64,000 nucleotides of DNA, taken from NCBI GenBank assembly GCA_037974965.1, contig JBBPFI010000009.1, positions 1,302,001 through 1,366,000 of the forward strand. The letters are read 5' to 3'. The notes under the pieces were generated by a model. The model had not been told where the DNA came from, did no database searches, and worked only from the letters and a program-made list of their open reading frames with translations. The position numbers and the translations under genes are program-made. This DNA comes from Dacryopinax spathularia. Lineage: Eukaryota; Basidiomycota; Dacrymycetes; Dacrymycetales; Dacrymycetaceae. This document shows positions 1-11,578 of the stretch, piece by piece (the stretch's first letter is position 1; every line of letters begins with the position of its first letter).

Positions 1-298
1 GCCGACGCCCCTCCTATCGCTGCTCCTTGTGCCGAGGTAGGTTGCCGTGCCCTACCGGATCGCCATGCCCGATGCCCCCTGAGCTGTCCCATCATCGCCG
101 CCGGGATATCCTGTCAGGACTTTCAGTGTGCGCCGGGCGGTCGGCGTCGTCGATAAGATCGCTGGGACATCGATTCAGTCGGCAGGGCAGCCTCCGATAG
201 CGGACGGACGGCACGATTGGACGCTCCAAGAGGAGTGGCTATGCTATGAGTGCAGAGTTTGGTTTCTGAACCAAAGCATGAGAGGGCAATCATCCGTC
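1..298. other. No gene seen left of the tRNA
   Basis: GC-rich sequence with no convincing coding frame. It may be the edge of a gene or a promoter lying outside the window. Confidence 0.4.
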
Positions 299-380
299 GG
301 CAAGATGGCCGAGCGGTCTAAGGCGCTACGTTCAGGTCGTAGTCTCGCAAGAGGCGTGGGTTCGAATCCCACTCTTGTCA
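299..380 (+). tRNA. tRNA-Leu (anticodon CAG)
   Basis: An 82-nt cloverleaf with the long variable arm of class II tRNAs. The acceptor stem pairs GGCAAGA (299-305) with TCTTGTC (373-379), with one G-U pair, and A380 is the discriminator. The anticodon stem CTACG/CGTAG holds the loop TTCAGGT, so the anticodon is CAG (333-335), reading CUG leucine codons. The T arm is GTGGG-TTCGAAT-CCCAC, which contains the B box of the internal RNA polymerase III promoter; the A box lies in TGGCCGAGCGG. There is no intron. A Leu identity for anticodon CAG argues against CUG reassignment as seen in some yeasts. Confidence 0.93.
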
Positions 381-1277
381 AGGAAATAACCTTTTGCTTA
401 TCCCCCATTTCTCTCCAAATGATTGCGACTCTCGATCACGCAGTCAATAGGGTCCTTGCTCAGTGAAAAGGTCGCGGGAGTCGCGTTGAAGCGTCGTGTC
501 CGGACGGTGCCTGCGGCAACTATGTATTTGGGTGCTCGAAGACGAATCATGTTTACTTGTACCGTCTCGTCTTGACAGTCGCATCTTTTTACGCGGTCTC
601 CGTATCTGCTGCAGGAGGCCCCTGATGGACGACTCTGGATATGGGACGAGTATTCCAGAGTGTATTTGCGCGTCCCCAGGTCTGACTTTCACCTCGCTCT
701 GCTTCACATCGACATATACTCCCCATATCCGCAACGCCGAAGGTCTAATGACGTCCGCTCAGATCCGAACTCGAGCTGCAAAGTGCGGCTGCATGTTGCT
801 CCTGGTTTGAATGGTCTAGGGTCGTAATCGCCGGACTAGTGTGCTTAGCCGCGCCGCGTTGGCTACTCTGCGCGTCGGGGAAAGCCAAAAGGTGGCACTG
901 CTTATTTCGACGAGACCGTCAACAAGAACAGACGGGCCATGCGATGGACCTTGGGGCAACGCGTTGAACTGTGATCTCTCCCCCTATTGCATGCGACGTG
1001 TGCTGCTGACCGTGGAACGTGTTCTTCTGCAGCCCATACTGTACTCGCGGAGACCCTTTATACCAGATAGTATGCATTAAATGTGTAGAGCATCAGTCCC
1101 CCTCGGGGATATCCATTTTACAACAATAGTAGTCTATAACATACGGCCATGTACGTCTAACCGTTCGTGGCAGATCAATCCGCAAAGATAGGAAGCGGCT
1201 TGCTTCCTCTGAGACCCCAAGCAATAGTATATACCAAAGCTCCAAGAAACCTGTCCAGCTACGCAGAGGAACAGCAT
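381..1277. other. Intergenic, nothing recognised
   Basis: Between the tRNA and the 3' end of the permease gene. Short frames exist on both strands, but none shows splice structure or a recognisable motif. Confidence 0.5.
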
Positions 1278-2986
1278 TTACTGCTTCTTCTCATCGTAGT
1301 CGGCGTCCTCAGACTCAGCCTCGGCGGTCTCCGCCACTGGCTCTTCATCATCAACGGGAGGGTTGCGCTCCTGGCGACGGTGCAGGTAGACAGCCAAGAG
1401 GCAGTCGGAGAGGAGGAGGCAGATCATGGGGATCTGGATGGTGTAGCCGATCTTCCAGCGAGGAGCGTCGACGGTTGGCCACTCCAGCACTGGTACCCAC
1501 GCGTTCAGCATCCATCCACCCATCAGCATGCCGGCCATCGCCACGGCACGCAGCTCGTTGTCGCGACGGCAGATCTGGTTGGCAAGGCCGAACATGAGGG
1601 CATTGTTGGCGCCGTTGACACCGAGACCGAAGTAGGCAAGGAACTTCAGGCCTTCCGGAACGTTCCAGACCCGAAGGACGATGTTGCAGAACAGGCCGGT
1701 GACGTTGATGATGATGAAGAGGGTGACGATGTTGACGACGTTCACGAGGGAGGCGGTGAGCCAGGAGGTAAATGCGGACATAGCGGAAACACCGGTCGGG
1801 ATGGTGTTTACTTGCTGAATGGTGTACTTCAGGTGTCCCTGGGAGTCCTTGGCGCTCTTGAGGTAGAGGGACATGTAGTTCGTCGGGTATGAGGTCAAGT
1901 TGTAGATCATGTTCATGGAGATCGAGATGTAGAAGCGCCACGAGGTGAAGACGCGGCGAAGGGTGGCCCAGCTGAGCTTGGCGGGCGCCCTGTTCTTCTG
2001 GCGAGCCATCCGCTCTTGGGCGAGCTGATGCTCCTCATCGGTCATGAACCACGGCTTCTTGGAGCTGGGAAGACCGGGGAAGGTGAAGAAGCCAATGAAG
2101 GCAAGGGGGACGGTGATGATGCCGTCAACGATGAAGAGCCAACGCCAACCAGCCATGCCCCCAACGCCGTTCAAGCCATTGTATGCGGCGGTTTGCAGGT
2201 AGCCAGAGAACATGGATCCGAGCGCGGAGGAGATGTACCAAGTACCAGCGCGCTTGTAGATTTCCTCAGAGGTGTACCAGGAACCGAGGATGTACTGAAT
2301 GCCAAATCAGTATCTGCATCCGAGCACAACCCACAAACACCCACGTTAGTTCCGGAGAAAGACGGCACTTCCACGATACCAAGGATGAACCGAATGGCGT
2401 AAAGGTCTTGCGCGTTGCGAGCCCTTGACTGCGTGAACGTAATTGCGCCCCAGAGAAGCTCAGCACCGGGGAAGATCCACCGAGCCCAGCCAGGCCGGGA
2501 AAGGGCGAGAAGCATAGGAATTTGAGCCAACATGTAACCGCAGTTGTACGTCACGTTGAAGTAGTTGAGTTCGTTTCCGTGCAGCTTGAGCTCGTCAGAC
2601 ATTCCGGAGTTGTATGCATTAGTGACTGCAAGCGATCGTCAGCCCTGCAGCTACTTGAGACGAAGTCCCCACTTACTGTTTGTAGAATCGAGGTACTTCA
2701 GGAAGAACTGGAGACAGCAGAAAGCCAGAATAACAATATCGAGCTTCCGGACCAGGCTTTTCTCCGTCTTGCTCAGGTGTTTCGGGTACCAATCGAAGAT
2801 TCCGGTGAACCAGTACCACTTGCCCATGCCCTTGTTGGCCTCGCCGGTGACATTGGTAATAGGCGGCGGGATAGGCGGCTGAGCGGCCCCCTTGTACGGT
2901 TCTGCAGATGGGAGCTCTGCGATGACAGCATCGTCGTCGCCAACTTGAGCCACCCGAACGCGACTCAATCCTTCCGTCTTCGACAT
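1278..2986 (-). CDS. MFS permease, Fen2/Dal5 (anion:cation symporter) type
   Basis: Three exons (2986-2677, 2625-2345, 2294-1278) splice to 535 codons with canonical GT-AG introns of 50-51 bp. The ATG at 2986 gives MSKTEGLS; the codon upstream in frame is TTG, not ATG. After a cytosolic N-terminus of about 70 residues come membrane segments beginning at IVILAFCCLQFF, the family's YLDSTNITNAY stretch in the first loop, and further helices through PMICLLLSDCLL. The C-terminus is acidic. The closest families known to me are yeast Fen2 (pantothenate) and Dal5 (allantoate/ureidosuccinate), proton symporters of the plasma membrane. The substrate cannot be read from sequence. The family call is firm. 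Confidence 0.88.
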
Positions 2987-4924
2987 GTCGTTCTGGAAGT
3001 CCAAGGAGAATTGTCAAGGCAAGGAGGCGAGGAACGGGGAGGCAGGAAGTAACGGGCTATCATGATGGCAAGTCCTAATATATAGACCGGAATCCTCGAT
3101 CCCAGCTCAACGTAATGTAAACTGCCAGTTCAGAGCATTGGTCGCAGCGCATTGCCGGCCGAGATAGGGAAGCATTGATAGGCACGGCAGCAGGTGGAGA
3201 GACGAACGAGGGGCGACCAGTTTGCTCCCGCCGCCGCGAAGCCATCTGCCTCCATGCGGTGGCAATGCAAACTGTACTTGTTCCCTTATCCCTTATCGCT
3301 CGGCACCTCTGAAAACAGCCCCGATAGAGTCAGAGTCCGGACCGCCAGGTCTCCAAATGAAATCGCCGCACAAATCCGGTCCTCCCCGCATGTCTGAGCC
3401 TCCAGAAATACCGTCTTGAGCGCAACATAGAACACGCCACTACTACAAGAGACGATGGAGCGGAGGTGGTCCGCTCTGAAAGTCGTATCTATCTTTCGGT
3501 GGTGATGTCTCACCCTGATCTCGTTATGGCATGCATCCTATGGTGGGTCGTGCCTGATTTCTTGCACCAAAGTGCCGATATTGTGGAGCGCTTTTCTCTC
3601 TGAAACTCATACTTGCGCTTGTTGGATGCAAGTGGCTCCGAGGTCTGAAAACTACGGCCATTTCGAAGAAGAGATGCTTCCCTATCACACTTGTGAAATA
3701 CCACGGGCAGCAAGAGGCATTAGGAAGTAATACCGAAAGCTCAAGAAAAGCCGTCTGACAGCCCCAACACATCTCTATGTCGTGTGCCTGGAACCGGATG
3801 CTCGAACTGGATCCTTACGGCTTCTTCTGTGTCGGTGTGTAGCGATTTTGGAGCTTGGAGAGGCTTCCTTTATCTAAGACATCGGGTATTTGGTTGCCGT
3901 GGATTTGGATTCAGACCGCTGGTCGGCCAGGAACGGCGGCCAGGTGGCAAGTGGAGACCGCTACCTCCACAAGGAGATGGCGGTTTGATGGTGCATCGAC
4001 ATGGATGCTCCAAGTGCTCGAGGCTAGCACCGTGTCTGTGGGGCATCACTTGGATAATGGAGGTGCCGAAAGGCGGATCGCTGAGATATGGGGCATATCT
4101 CCTTTGCTTTCTACTAACAATGCGCCGAACAGAGTTCGCCGAAATTCATCGGCCACAGGATAGCTCGTACGACGATGTGAGAGCGTACATGTTTCGGAAC
4201 AATGTATGCCAGCTTCATTGGAAGGAGATGGAATATTGCGAACCAGCGGCATTGATTAAGCCCGGAGAGATAACCATGTCTCCACAACTGCGATGAGCAA
4301 GTCCTGCTTTCATTGGCAAGGGGAGTTGACCAGCAAGGCACTTATCCCACAGAAGAACCATATCCCTTCCGATCGGGCCGATATCGTCCGGAGAGGAGCC
4401 GTCCTGAGTTTTATATCAAGTCGCGGGATCTCGGCGTGCAAACGCGGGGTAGTGACAGATAGGCTCAGTACGAGTCATAGTTTAATCGGGTACAGCCACA
4501 AAGCCACAAAGATCGGCCGTCCACACTGCCGGTTCTTCGATATCGGAGGCATTTTTGGCCTTCCTGCATGCGGGCGCTTGCCAGTGTTAGGCTGGACCCT
4601 CTCCTATTCCTGCCACCTCGATCAGCCCTATCGCAAGTATTGCAGTTGTGATAAGCAATATACAACTGGCAACTGTCCCCTATCTCTGTGGCCCTGGGCT
4701 GGATGGGAATCGATATGTTGTGAATCCTTCGCCGTTTCGGCAAACCCTGACAGATAGGGCTTCTATTCGGCATAGGTCGGCACTTGGTGCCAGGGACGAC
4801 CCCACCGTGGTGGACCTTCAACCCTCATGATGTTTGCAGTCATGAGAGTGAAGTACCCCAACTTGCAACTACATTCATCTCTCAGAATTGTACTTCCATC
4901 AACATACTCTAAGCTCCTACCGCT
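2987..4924. other. 1.9-kb intergenic region between permease and hydrolase genes
   Basis: This is the shared upstream region of two divergently transcribed genes. The longest frame is about 170 codons (near 3784-4296, plus strand) and has neither recognisable domain nor splice pattern. No repeat or RNA gene was seen. Confidence 0.4.
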
Positions 4925-6106
4925 ATGCCCGAAATGAAGTTTGGCAACGAATACAACTTGTAAGTAATGGTTGTTGAGTTTCAGTATGTCGTCATATTGA
5001 TGGATTCCATGAAGCTGGGTGAAGTCCGACAAGGGGACAGACCTTACCCGTGGTGTGGGCGATGGCAAGCTTGTCAAGACAAGCAAGGAGGACATCTTTA
5101 TTTCGCCGAAGAAATCCGCTTTGATCATCATCGACATGCAAAGTACGTTAGCTCTTCCAGACTATCTGTATTGGACTAAGCATATGGAGCAGACTACTTC
5201 TTACACGAGAAGTGCTGCGATGGAAAGCTTGGTCGCGAAATGATTCCTACTATGATGGAGACCGTGAAAGCCTGCCGCAAGGCGGGCATGCCCGTAGTCT
5301 GGTGCAACGTGAGGCGGCTAGTCTTGGCTGGTTACCCCATTCTGACCACATATACAAGATGGGCTTCTCGCCGAAGGAATGGTCGAAGTTACCTCCCTCC
5401 TATCTTTTCAGCTCGTACAGACGCGACAAGGGTAAAAGAAACAGTTTCGGCGAATAGACAGTGACTGACTTCAAAATAGTTCCTTTCGGTCAGAACATCG
5501 GCAAGCTCGATGATGGCACCGACATCGGCCCCAAACTTGCCAAAGGCTCCTGGAATGCAGAACTCTATGGGCCATTGAAGGAGTTTGCCGATGAAGGAAT
5601 CAAGGCCGGGACCGACGTCTGGCTCTGGAAGAACCGCTATAGCGGCCTCACTGGTAGCCAGCCCTTGAACATCTGGCTAGAGGAGAACGAGATCACCACG
5701 ACGCTTTTCGGCGGTGGTACGTATCGCAGTTCTCTAGTATTGGTCGAGGTTTTTACCTTCTTGCGCAGTGAATACCGATGTCTGTGTCTACGGCACCCTG
5801 GCTGACGCCTACTACCTTGTACGTATCTGAACGTTCTCAGTTGGACGCATACTGAATGCCCCTGCAGGGCTACGATGCCATCCTTGTCAAAGATCTCGCA
5901 CAGACCGGCAGCCCGGAGCAGTACGCACTTCCTCAATTAATATTAGAGTACAAGCTGACAATCCCACGCAGCGTGACCCAAACCGCATATTTCGCCACCG
6001 AGAGTATGTCTTCTGTCCACCTTATCCTCGTCATCCCGTCTGATTCCATTCACCAGTGCGCGGCTGGACAACTGACTCGAAGAGCCTCATTGCTGCTCTT
6101 GCGTAG
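4925..6106 (+). CDS. Isochorismatase-family cysteine hydrolase, copy 1
   Basis: Nine exons (4925-4959, 5015-5142, 5193-5308, 5359-5431, 5480-5716, 5769-5818, 5868-5920, 5972-6003, 6057-6106) splice to 257 residues. The start ATGCCCGAAATG gives MPEMKFGNEYN. The catalytic triad of the superfamily is visible: Asp in ALIIIDMQ, Lys in LWKNRYSGL, and the nucleophile Cys in NTDVCVYGT. The family hydrolyses amides or vinyl ethers (nicotinamide, isochorismate, carbamoyl-sarcosine and related compounds). No signal peptide is seen, so it is probably cytosolic. The substrate is unknown. It is followed 445 bp later by a paralogue with identical exon layout. Confidence 0.88.
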
Positions 6107-6551
6107 AGAACTGTCAATATAGTCATTCTTCTAGGTTCTTGGGGTGTTATTAGATCATAGAATACAATGTGCGATATGTATGATCGTCTCCGGATTGCAT
6201 TTCGCCCTGTGGCTTCGCATCACGGCTAGCCCGGTCCGGCGTGTCCCCTAACGCCCGGTATGATAGAAGTCACGTCGATAGCGTCCCCGTCTGCTACCCC
6301 GCACAAACCCGACTTTAGAGCGGGTTAACTGCCGCGAGGTCGTGCACGCTTCGCCGGTCGGCAGGGCGGGCGAAGATAACGGCGGGCCTCGGCATCCCCT
6401 GCCTGTGGAGGAACATGGGCGCTTCCCCATGGTCCCTTACAATAGAAGCGCCCTTAAATAGATTAACGCGTACTAACGAGTACACCATGATATCCTGTCC
6501 TAACTGCTCGCTAGACCAGTCCGTAATCTCTACCACCTGCTGTCGATCAAT
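6107..6551. other. Spacer between tandem hydrolase genes
   Basis: This 445-bp spacer must hold the 3' end of copy 1 and the promoter of copy 2. On the minus strand, 6536-6315 is an open frame of 73 codons whose composition looks protein-like, but I do not recognise it. It may be a remnant of something inserted between the duplicates, or chance. Confidence 0.35.
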
Positions 6552-7740
6552 ATGCCGGAACAGATCATTGGCAATGCGCTGAACTAGTATGTCGCTCGCC
6601 TGAGTTCACCCAGTGGACTCGTGATCCTGACTCGCGTTACAGCTGGGTGAAGAGCGAGAAGGGTTATGATCTCACACGGGGCGAGGGCAAGGGTCACCAG
6701 ATGAAGACCAGCAAGGAGGACATCTTCTTTAACCCGAAGCGGAGTGCCCTCATCATCGTCGACATGCAGAGTGCGTGGAGCCGGACCCTTCGTTATCCAG
6801 CGGTTGATGGAGTAGCGAACAGACTACTTCGTCAGCGATGACTGCGGTCCTGGGAGGTGCGGCAAGGAGATGGTGCCCGCGATGATTGAGACTGTGAAGG
6901 CGTGCCGGGCGGCTGGCATGCCCGTGGTGTGGTTGAATGTACGCCAGTATGGGTCGGCCTGCGTGACTTCGCTAACAAGTTGGATCGATAGATGGGTTTC
7001 CAGAAGGGTGACTTGAAGACGATCCCGCCTTCGTACCTGGACGTGTCCCAGAAGCGCGATGGGGGTGCGTTTTTGCGAATTGGTTGAATGACTAATGCTG
7101 ACTTTGCGCGCAGCCGTCTTCGGCGAGAGCATTGGCAAGCTCCCCGACGGTACGGACAAGGGCGGCAAGCTCGCCCGCGGCTCCTGGAACGCAGACTTGT
7201 ACGGCCCGCTTAAGCCCCTGGCTGAAGAGGGCATCAAGGCTGGGACCGATGTTCTCCTGTGGAAGACCCGGTTCAGCGGGTTGACGGGGCATCAACCGTT
7301 GAATGTCTGGCTGACGGAGAACGATATCACCACTACTTTCTTCTCGGGCAGTACGTGGGTGTAGAAGATGCTGTGTGTTTGGACTGACACTGGTGTAGCT
7401 GCCACCGACAACTGCGTTTACAGCACCTTCGTTGATGCCTACTACTTGGTCAGTAAGATTTCTATCACAGTCACCGAGAAATGCTTACATTGGTATAGGG
7501 ATACGACTGCATCCTGGTGAAGGATCTGTGTGCGACCCATCGTCCTGATTAGTGCGCCGATGTTTTGTGACACTGTGATTATGACTGACCTCCTTCTTAG
7601 CGTCGCTCAAACCATCTTCTCCGCATCCGAGAGTATGTACGCTCTACTTCCACATCAGAACCAGAACTAATCTCTTCCATTCTGCAGTGCGTGGCTGGAG
7701 GAGCGACAGTGAGAGTCTTCGGGCTGCGTTGGCGCAGTGA
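6552..7740 (+). CDS. Isochorismatase-family cysteine hydrolase, copy 2
   Basis: Nine exons (6552-6586, 6643-6770, 6823-6938, 6992-7064, 7114-7350, 7399-7448, 7499-7527, 7601-7632, 7688-7740) give 250 residues. Exons 1-6 and 8 have exactly the same lengths and phases as in copy 1; exon 7 is 24 bp shorter and the last exon 3 bp longer. The triad is retained: Asp in IIVDMQ, Lys in LWKTRFSGL, Cys in TDNCVYST. The protein differs clearly from copy 1 along its length (for example MPEQIIGNALN at the start), so the duplication is not very recent. Both copies look functional. Confidence 0.88.
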
Positions 7741-7991
7741 TCGTATAGCAGTCCATCCTATGGTAGTTCTGGGGCATTTTGGATAGACATCGAATAGAAT
7801 TGTATTCAAGACAGCTTTCCTGTTGAGGCGCTGCACAGTGCAATTATCATCATGCTAAGGCAGCAATGAGATTGTTGGTCAATTGCCAGGGACATTTGAA
7901 TTCAGCAGCAGAGCGCAGACTTAGATGATGATGATGTCGAGAGATGAGTTATGGACCCCATTGTCGACGCGTCTGATCAGCACGACGATGT

Positions 7992-10900
7992 ATGGCTGCC
8001 GACCCACAACCAAAAGCGGCAGATAGCGATATTTCGCCAACAAAGTCAGAGTCGTCGACGAAGATAAATACGAATGGAGCAGCAACGGCCACAGCTGTGT
8101 CTGCCGGTGACAAACATGCGAGCACTTTCACCGTCGTCGAGTCGCTGAACGACGAGCATTCGGTACGCTCACCGTCGTCCCTCTCCGCTTCCTCCCCTCC
8201 GGCGACGACGCCCTCGTCCCTCAAACCGCCATCAATCTCCCCCGAGTCATCCAGACCACCAAGGCCCGGTCATACCCCTGCAGCATCGTATACCTCGCTC
8301 TCCAAGATTCTCACCCCCGCACCACACCCGACAAGTCCTGCCCCGCATCATGCGCTCAACAAGTTCGTCCTTTACGAGACGAAGACTCGGTTCTACATCG
8401 TTGCGTCTAATCAGTCCGATACGAGACACAGGATCCTCAAGGTCGACAGAACCAGCCAGGATGAGCTGGTGCTGATTGAGGATGAGACGGTATACTCTGG
8501 TAGGCAGATCAGAGATGTTCTGGAAATGATTGAGAATGGCAATCGCTCGTCTGGTGGGCTTGGGAAGGTGTTGAGCTTCTATGGCATAGCAGGTATGCTC
8601 GTACCAGGACTTCGTCAGAGGTGAGCTAATGTTGCTCAGGCTTTATCAAATTCACCGCTGGGTGGTACATGATACTCATCACGAAGCGCTCTGTTGTCGC
8701 CCTTCTAGGTGGACACTATCTGTACCACTGCGAGGAGACGGTTCACATTACCGTTAACGCAGCCGGGCGAGCAGAGAAGACCGCTGAGGAAAGTCGGTAC
8801 GTTGTCTTTGCCATCCTATCACCTACCAACCTACTAACAGCAACCCAGGCTGGTCCATACCTTCCAGCAAGTTGACATGTCCAAGAACTTCTACTTCAGC
8901 TACACGTACGACCTTACTTCCACCCTCCAAAAGAACCTCACCAAGCCAAACTTCGGTGGCGAGGGTGGCCAGCCGCCGTTCGACGACCGGTACGCGTGGA
9001 ACTATCACTTGCTGCGGCCGGCGCTGGACTGCAAGCATCTGAGGAGGGCGTCGGATTGGCTGTTGCCGCTTGTGCATGGGCATGTGGATCAAGCGAGTGA
9101 GTTCTTCGGTGCTGGTAGTCAGACAAAGGCTGACCCTGCATTGCAGAGCTGCAGGACTTCAGCAGGGTGATCTATATCACCCTGATCGCTCGCCGGTCGC
9201 GGCATTTCGCAGGTGCGCGATACCTCAAACGTGGAGTGAACGAAGATGTACGCTTTTCACTCAATTCTCCGCTTCATTCCTCATACAATTGGTCAGGGAT
9301 ACGTGGCCAACGAAGTCGAAACCGAGCAGATCGTCTCAGAAGCTCTCACGACACCGTTCTACGCGCCAGAATACGACCCCCAGACTGGCCGCCGGCTCGG
9401 CCCAAATCCCAGATATACCAGCTACGTGCAGTATCGGGGGAGTATCCCGACGTTTTGGGCGCAGGATGTAATGGGCATGAATCCTAAGCCACCCATTGAG
9501 AGTACGTTACATGCGTGTTTGTGGGAAAGTTCAATCTCATGGAGGTGGTAGTCACGGTAGTGGACCCGTTCTACACCGCATCTGCGAAGCACTTCGATGA
9601 TCTCCTTGGGCGGTATGGGCCAAGCCTAATGATACTGAATCTCATCAAGGTGAGCATCTACATACCGATACAACAATATCCTGCTCATCCCGCTGCAGTG
9701 CCGAGAACCTCAGCCGAGAGAATCCAAACTTGGCGTCGAGTACGAGAACTGTGTCAACTACCTGAACCAGTTTCTGCCAGAGGGCAATAAGATGATCTAC
9801 CGTGCATGGGACATGAGTCAGGCCTCCAAGTTCGTCTTCTTTCCCTTACCCAAGCAAGGTAGCTAACGAGACGAATGACAGGAAGAAGCAGGATGTTATC
9901 GGCTATCTGGAGGACCTGGCAGAAGAGAGCATCCAGATGACGGGATTCTTCCATTCTGGCCCTGAGCCGGAGAGCCATCGTCTGCGAGGCGAATACGAGT
10001 GCGTTCAGTCACATCAGTTAGCTTCTACAGAGCCCTGACAATGCAACCAGTGGAAGCACCTACCGCGATTCCATTCTTCTGCAGAACGGAATCTGCCGCA
10101 CAAACTGCGTCGACTGCCTAGACAGAACGAATGCTGCGCAGTTCGTTTTCGGCAAGCGAGCTCTGGGCCATCAGCTGCATGCGCTGGGAGTGGTTGAAAC
10201 ACCCAACTTGCTGTTCGATACTGATGCGGTGAACATGCTGACTGAGATGTATCATGATCATGGAGACAGTGAGTCTCGACGAGTCCCATCGAAAGGACTG
10301 GCTGATTGACATTGTGGCAGCTATTGCTCTGCAATACACTGGGTCTGCGTTAGTGAACAGGGTGGATACATACCGACGCAAGCTGCATTGGAACAGTCAT
10401 TCGCGGAATCTCATCGAGAACATCAGGCGGTACTATGCTAATTCGATGCTTGGTCGGTTCAGCATCCTTGGTCACTTGCCACTTCCGGCTGACGCACGTT
10501 ACAGACGCGGAAAAGCAGACCGCTATCAACCTCTTCCTCGGTGTGGGTCCTGTTGCTCCATCTGGCACACCTGCACCACTGCGAGACTACCGGGCGTGGT
10601 ACGACCCAAAACACTTAGAGCCGCTTTATAAGCGAGACGAGTGCATCCAAGGCCTGCGCAAGTACATGGAACATAGTCACGAGTTTTGGGTGGAATATTA
10701 TCGTCCGCTGCTGTTTACGAGTCTTGGGAGGCATTTCGCCTACTCCATGAATAGTACGACGAAGCTGCCTGGGTGAGCCGCGCCCATTTGCAAGGGTACC
10801 TAGTGGTAACCCTGCCTTCGCAGCAAATCCGCGAAAGATGTGGGGCAGAGCCCCTTCCGGTATCGCCTGGATCATAGCGAACATCCTAGGTATGGCGAGA

Positions 10901-11461
10901 GGTTCCATTATGTTTCGACGTCCTTAACCATTATGTCAGGCTCATAGGCGGCGTACGACGACTCATGGGTACACCGCAAATATCGCCCCGCCGCAAGATG
11001 GTCTTCCCCAAAGCGCCCGAGTCGTCCTCAGACGGCAGTGACTCCGAGCCTGAGACTGACTTGAGCGCTTTGGAAGGCATCGTCGCTAAGTCTTTGGATC
11101 CGTACTTGAAGCCGGAGGAAGAGGCCGAATACCAGATGCGAGTCTTTGCTTACCTGATGATATAAGGCAAAACTGACTCTTTCGCAGGTACGTCGAGCAG
11201 TACAAGACTGGCTTCTCTACCCGTGGAGGCGAAGACCAAAAGAAAGACCTCCAGTTGTACTACGATGCCGTCCGGACCTTCGTGGGCGACCTGCCGAGCC
11301 AGCTCACGTCTGACGTGCCTGAGAAAGCGTACGTGCAATATGCGCAAACTACTTATGGAGCGATGCGTTCCGAACGGGAAGATGCGGCGACCAAAGACCC
11401 GAGATGGGATATATATTCTGCTTGGCTGAACAGTCCTGACGAGCTTATGATGGGTGCATGA
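7992..11461 (+). CDS. FIG4: FIG4-like phosphoinositide 5-phosphatase (Sac domain)
   Basis: Fourteen exons splice to 934 residues. The Sac phosphatase P-loop CX5R(T/S) is present as [12 protein letters not shown], with catalytic Cys569 and Arg575. The Sac N-terminal region includes [14 protein letters not shown] and the stretch ending in [23 protein letters not shown]; the FIG4-type C-terminal region follows. In yeast and animals FIG4 acts with the PIKfyve/Fab1 kinase and the scaffold Vac14 on vacuole or endosome membranes to turn over PI(3,5)P2. The first 120 or so residues are Ser/Pro/Thr-rich and probably disordered. The last intron appears to use a GC donor (11138, GCGAGT) with acceptor at 11187; only this keeps the frame. 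Confidence 0.92.
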
Positions 11462-11578
11462 CCCATTCTTGGGCGTTTTTCTTGTTGATACCGAACATGT
11501 TGTACACTATTGCTATATAGTACAATTGCTTGCACCTCATCAACCCCATTCTGTTCAATAAACCCAGTAGATCCACCC

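Noticed and set aside
3784-4296. Plus-strand frame of 170 codons between permease and hydrolase genes
   Set aside because: No motif, odd composition, and no support from neighbouring exons.
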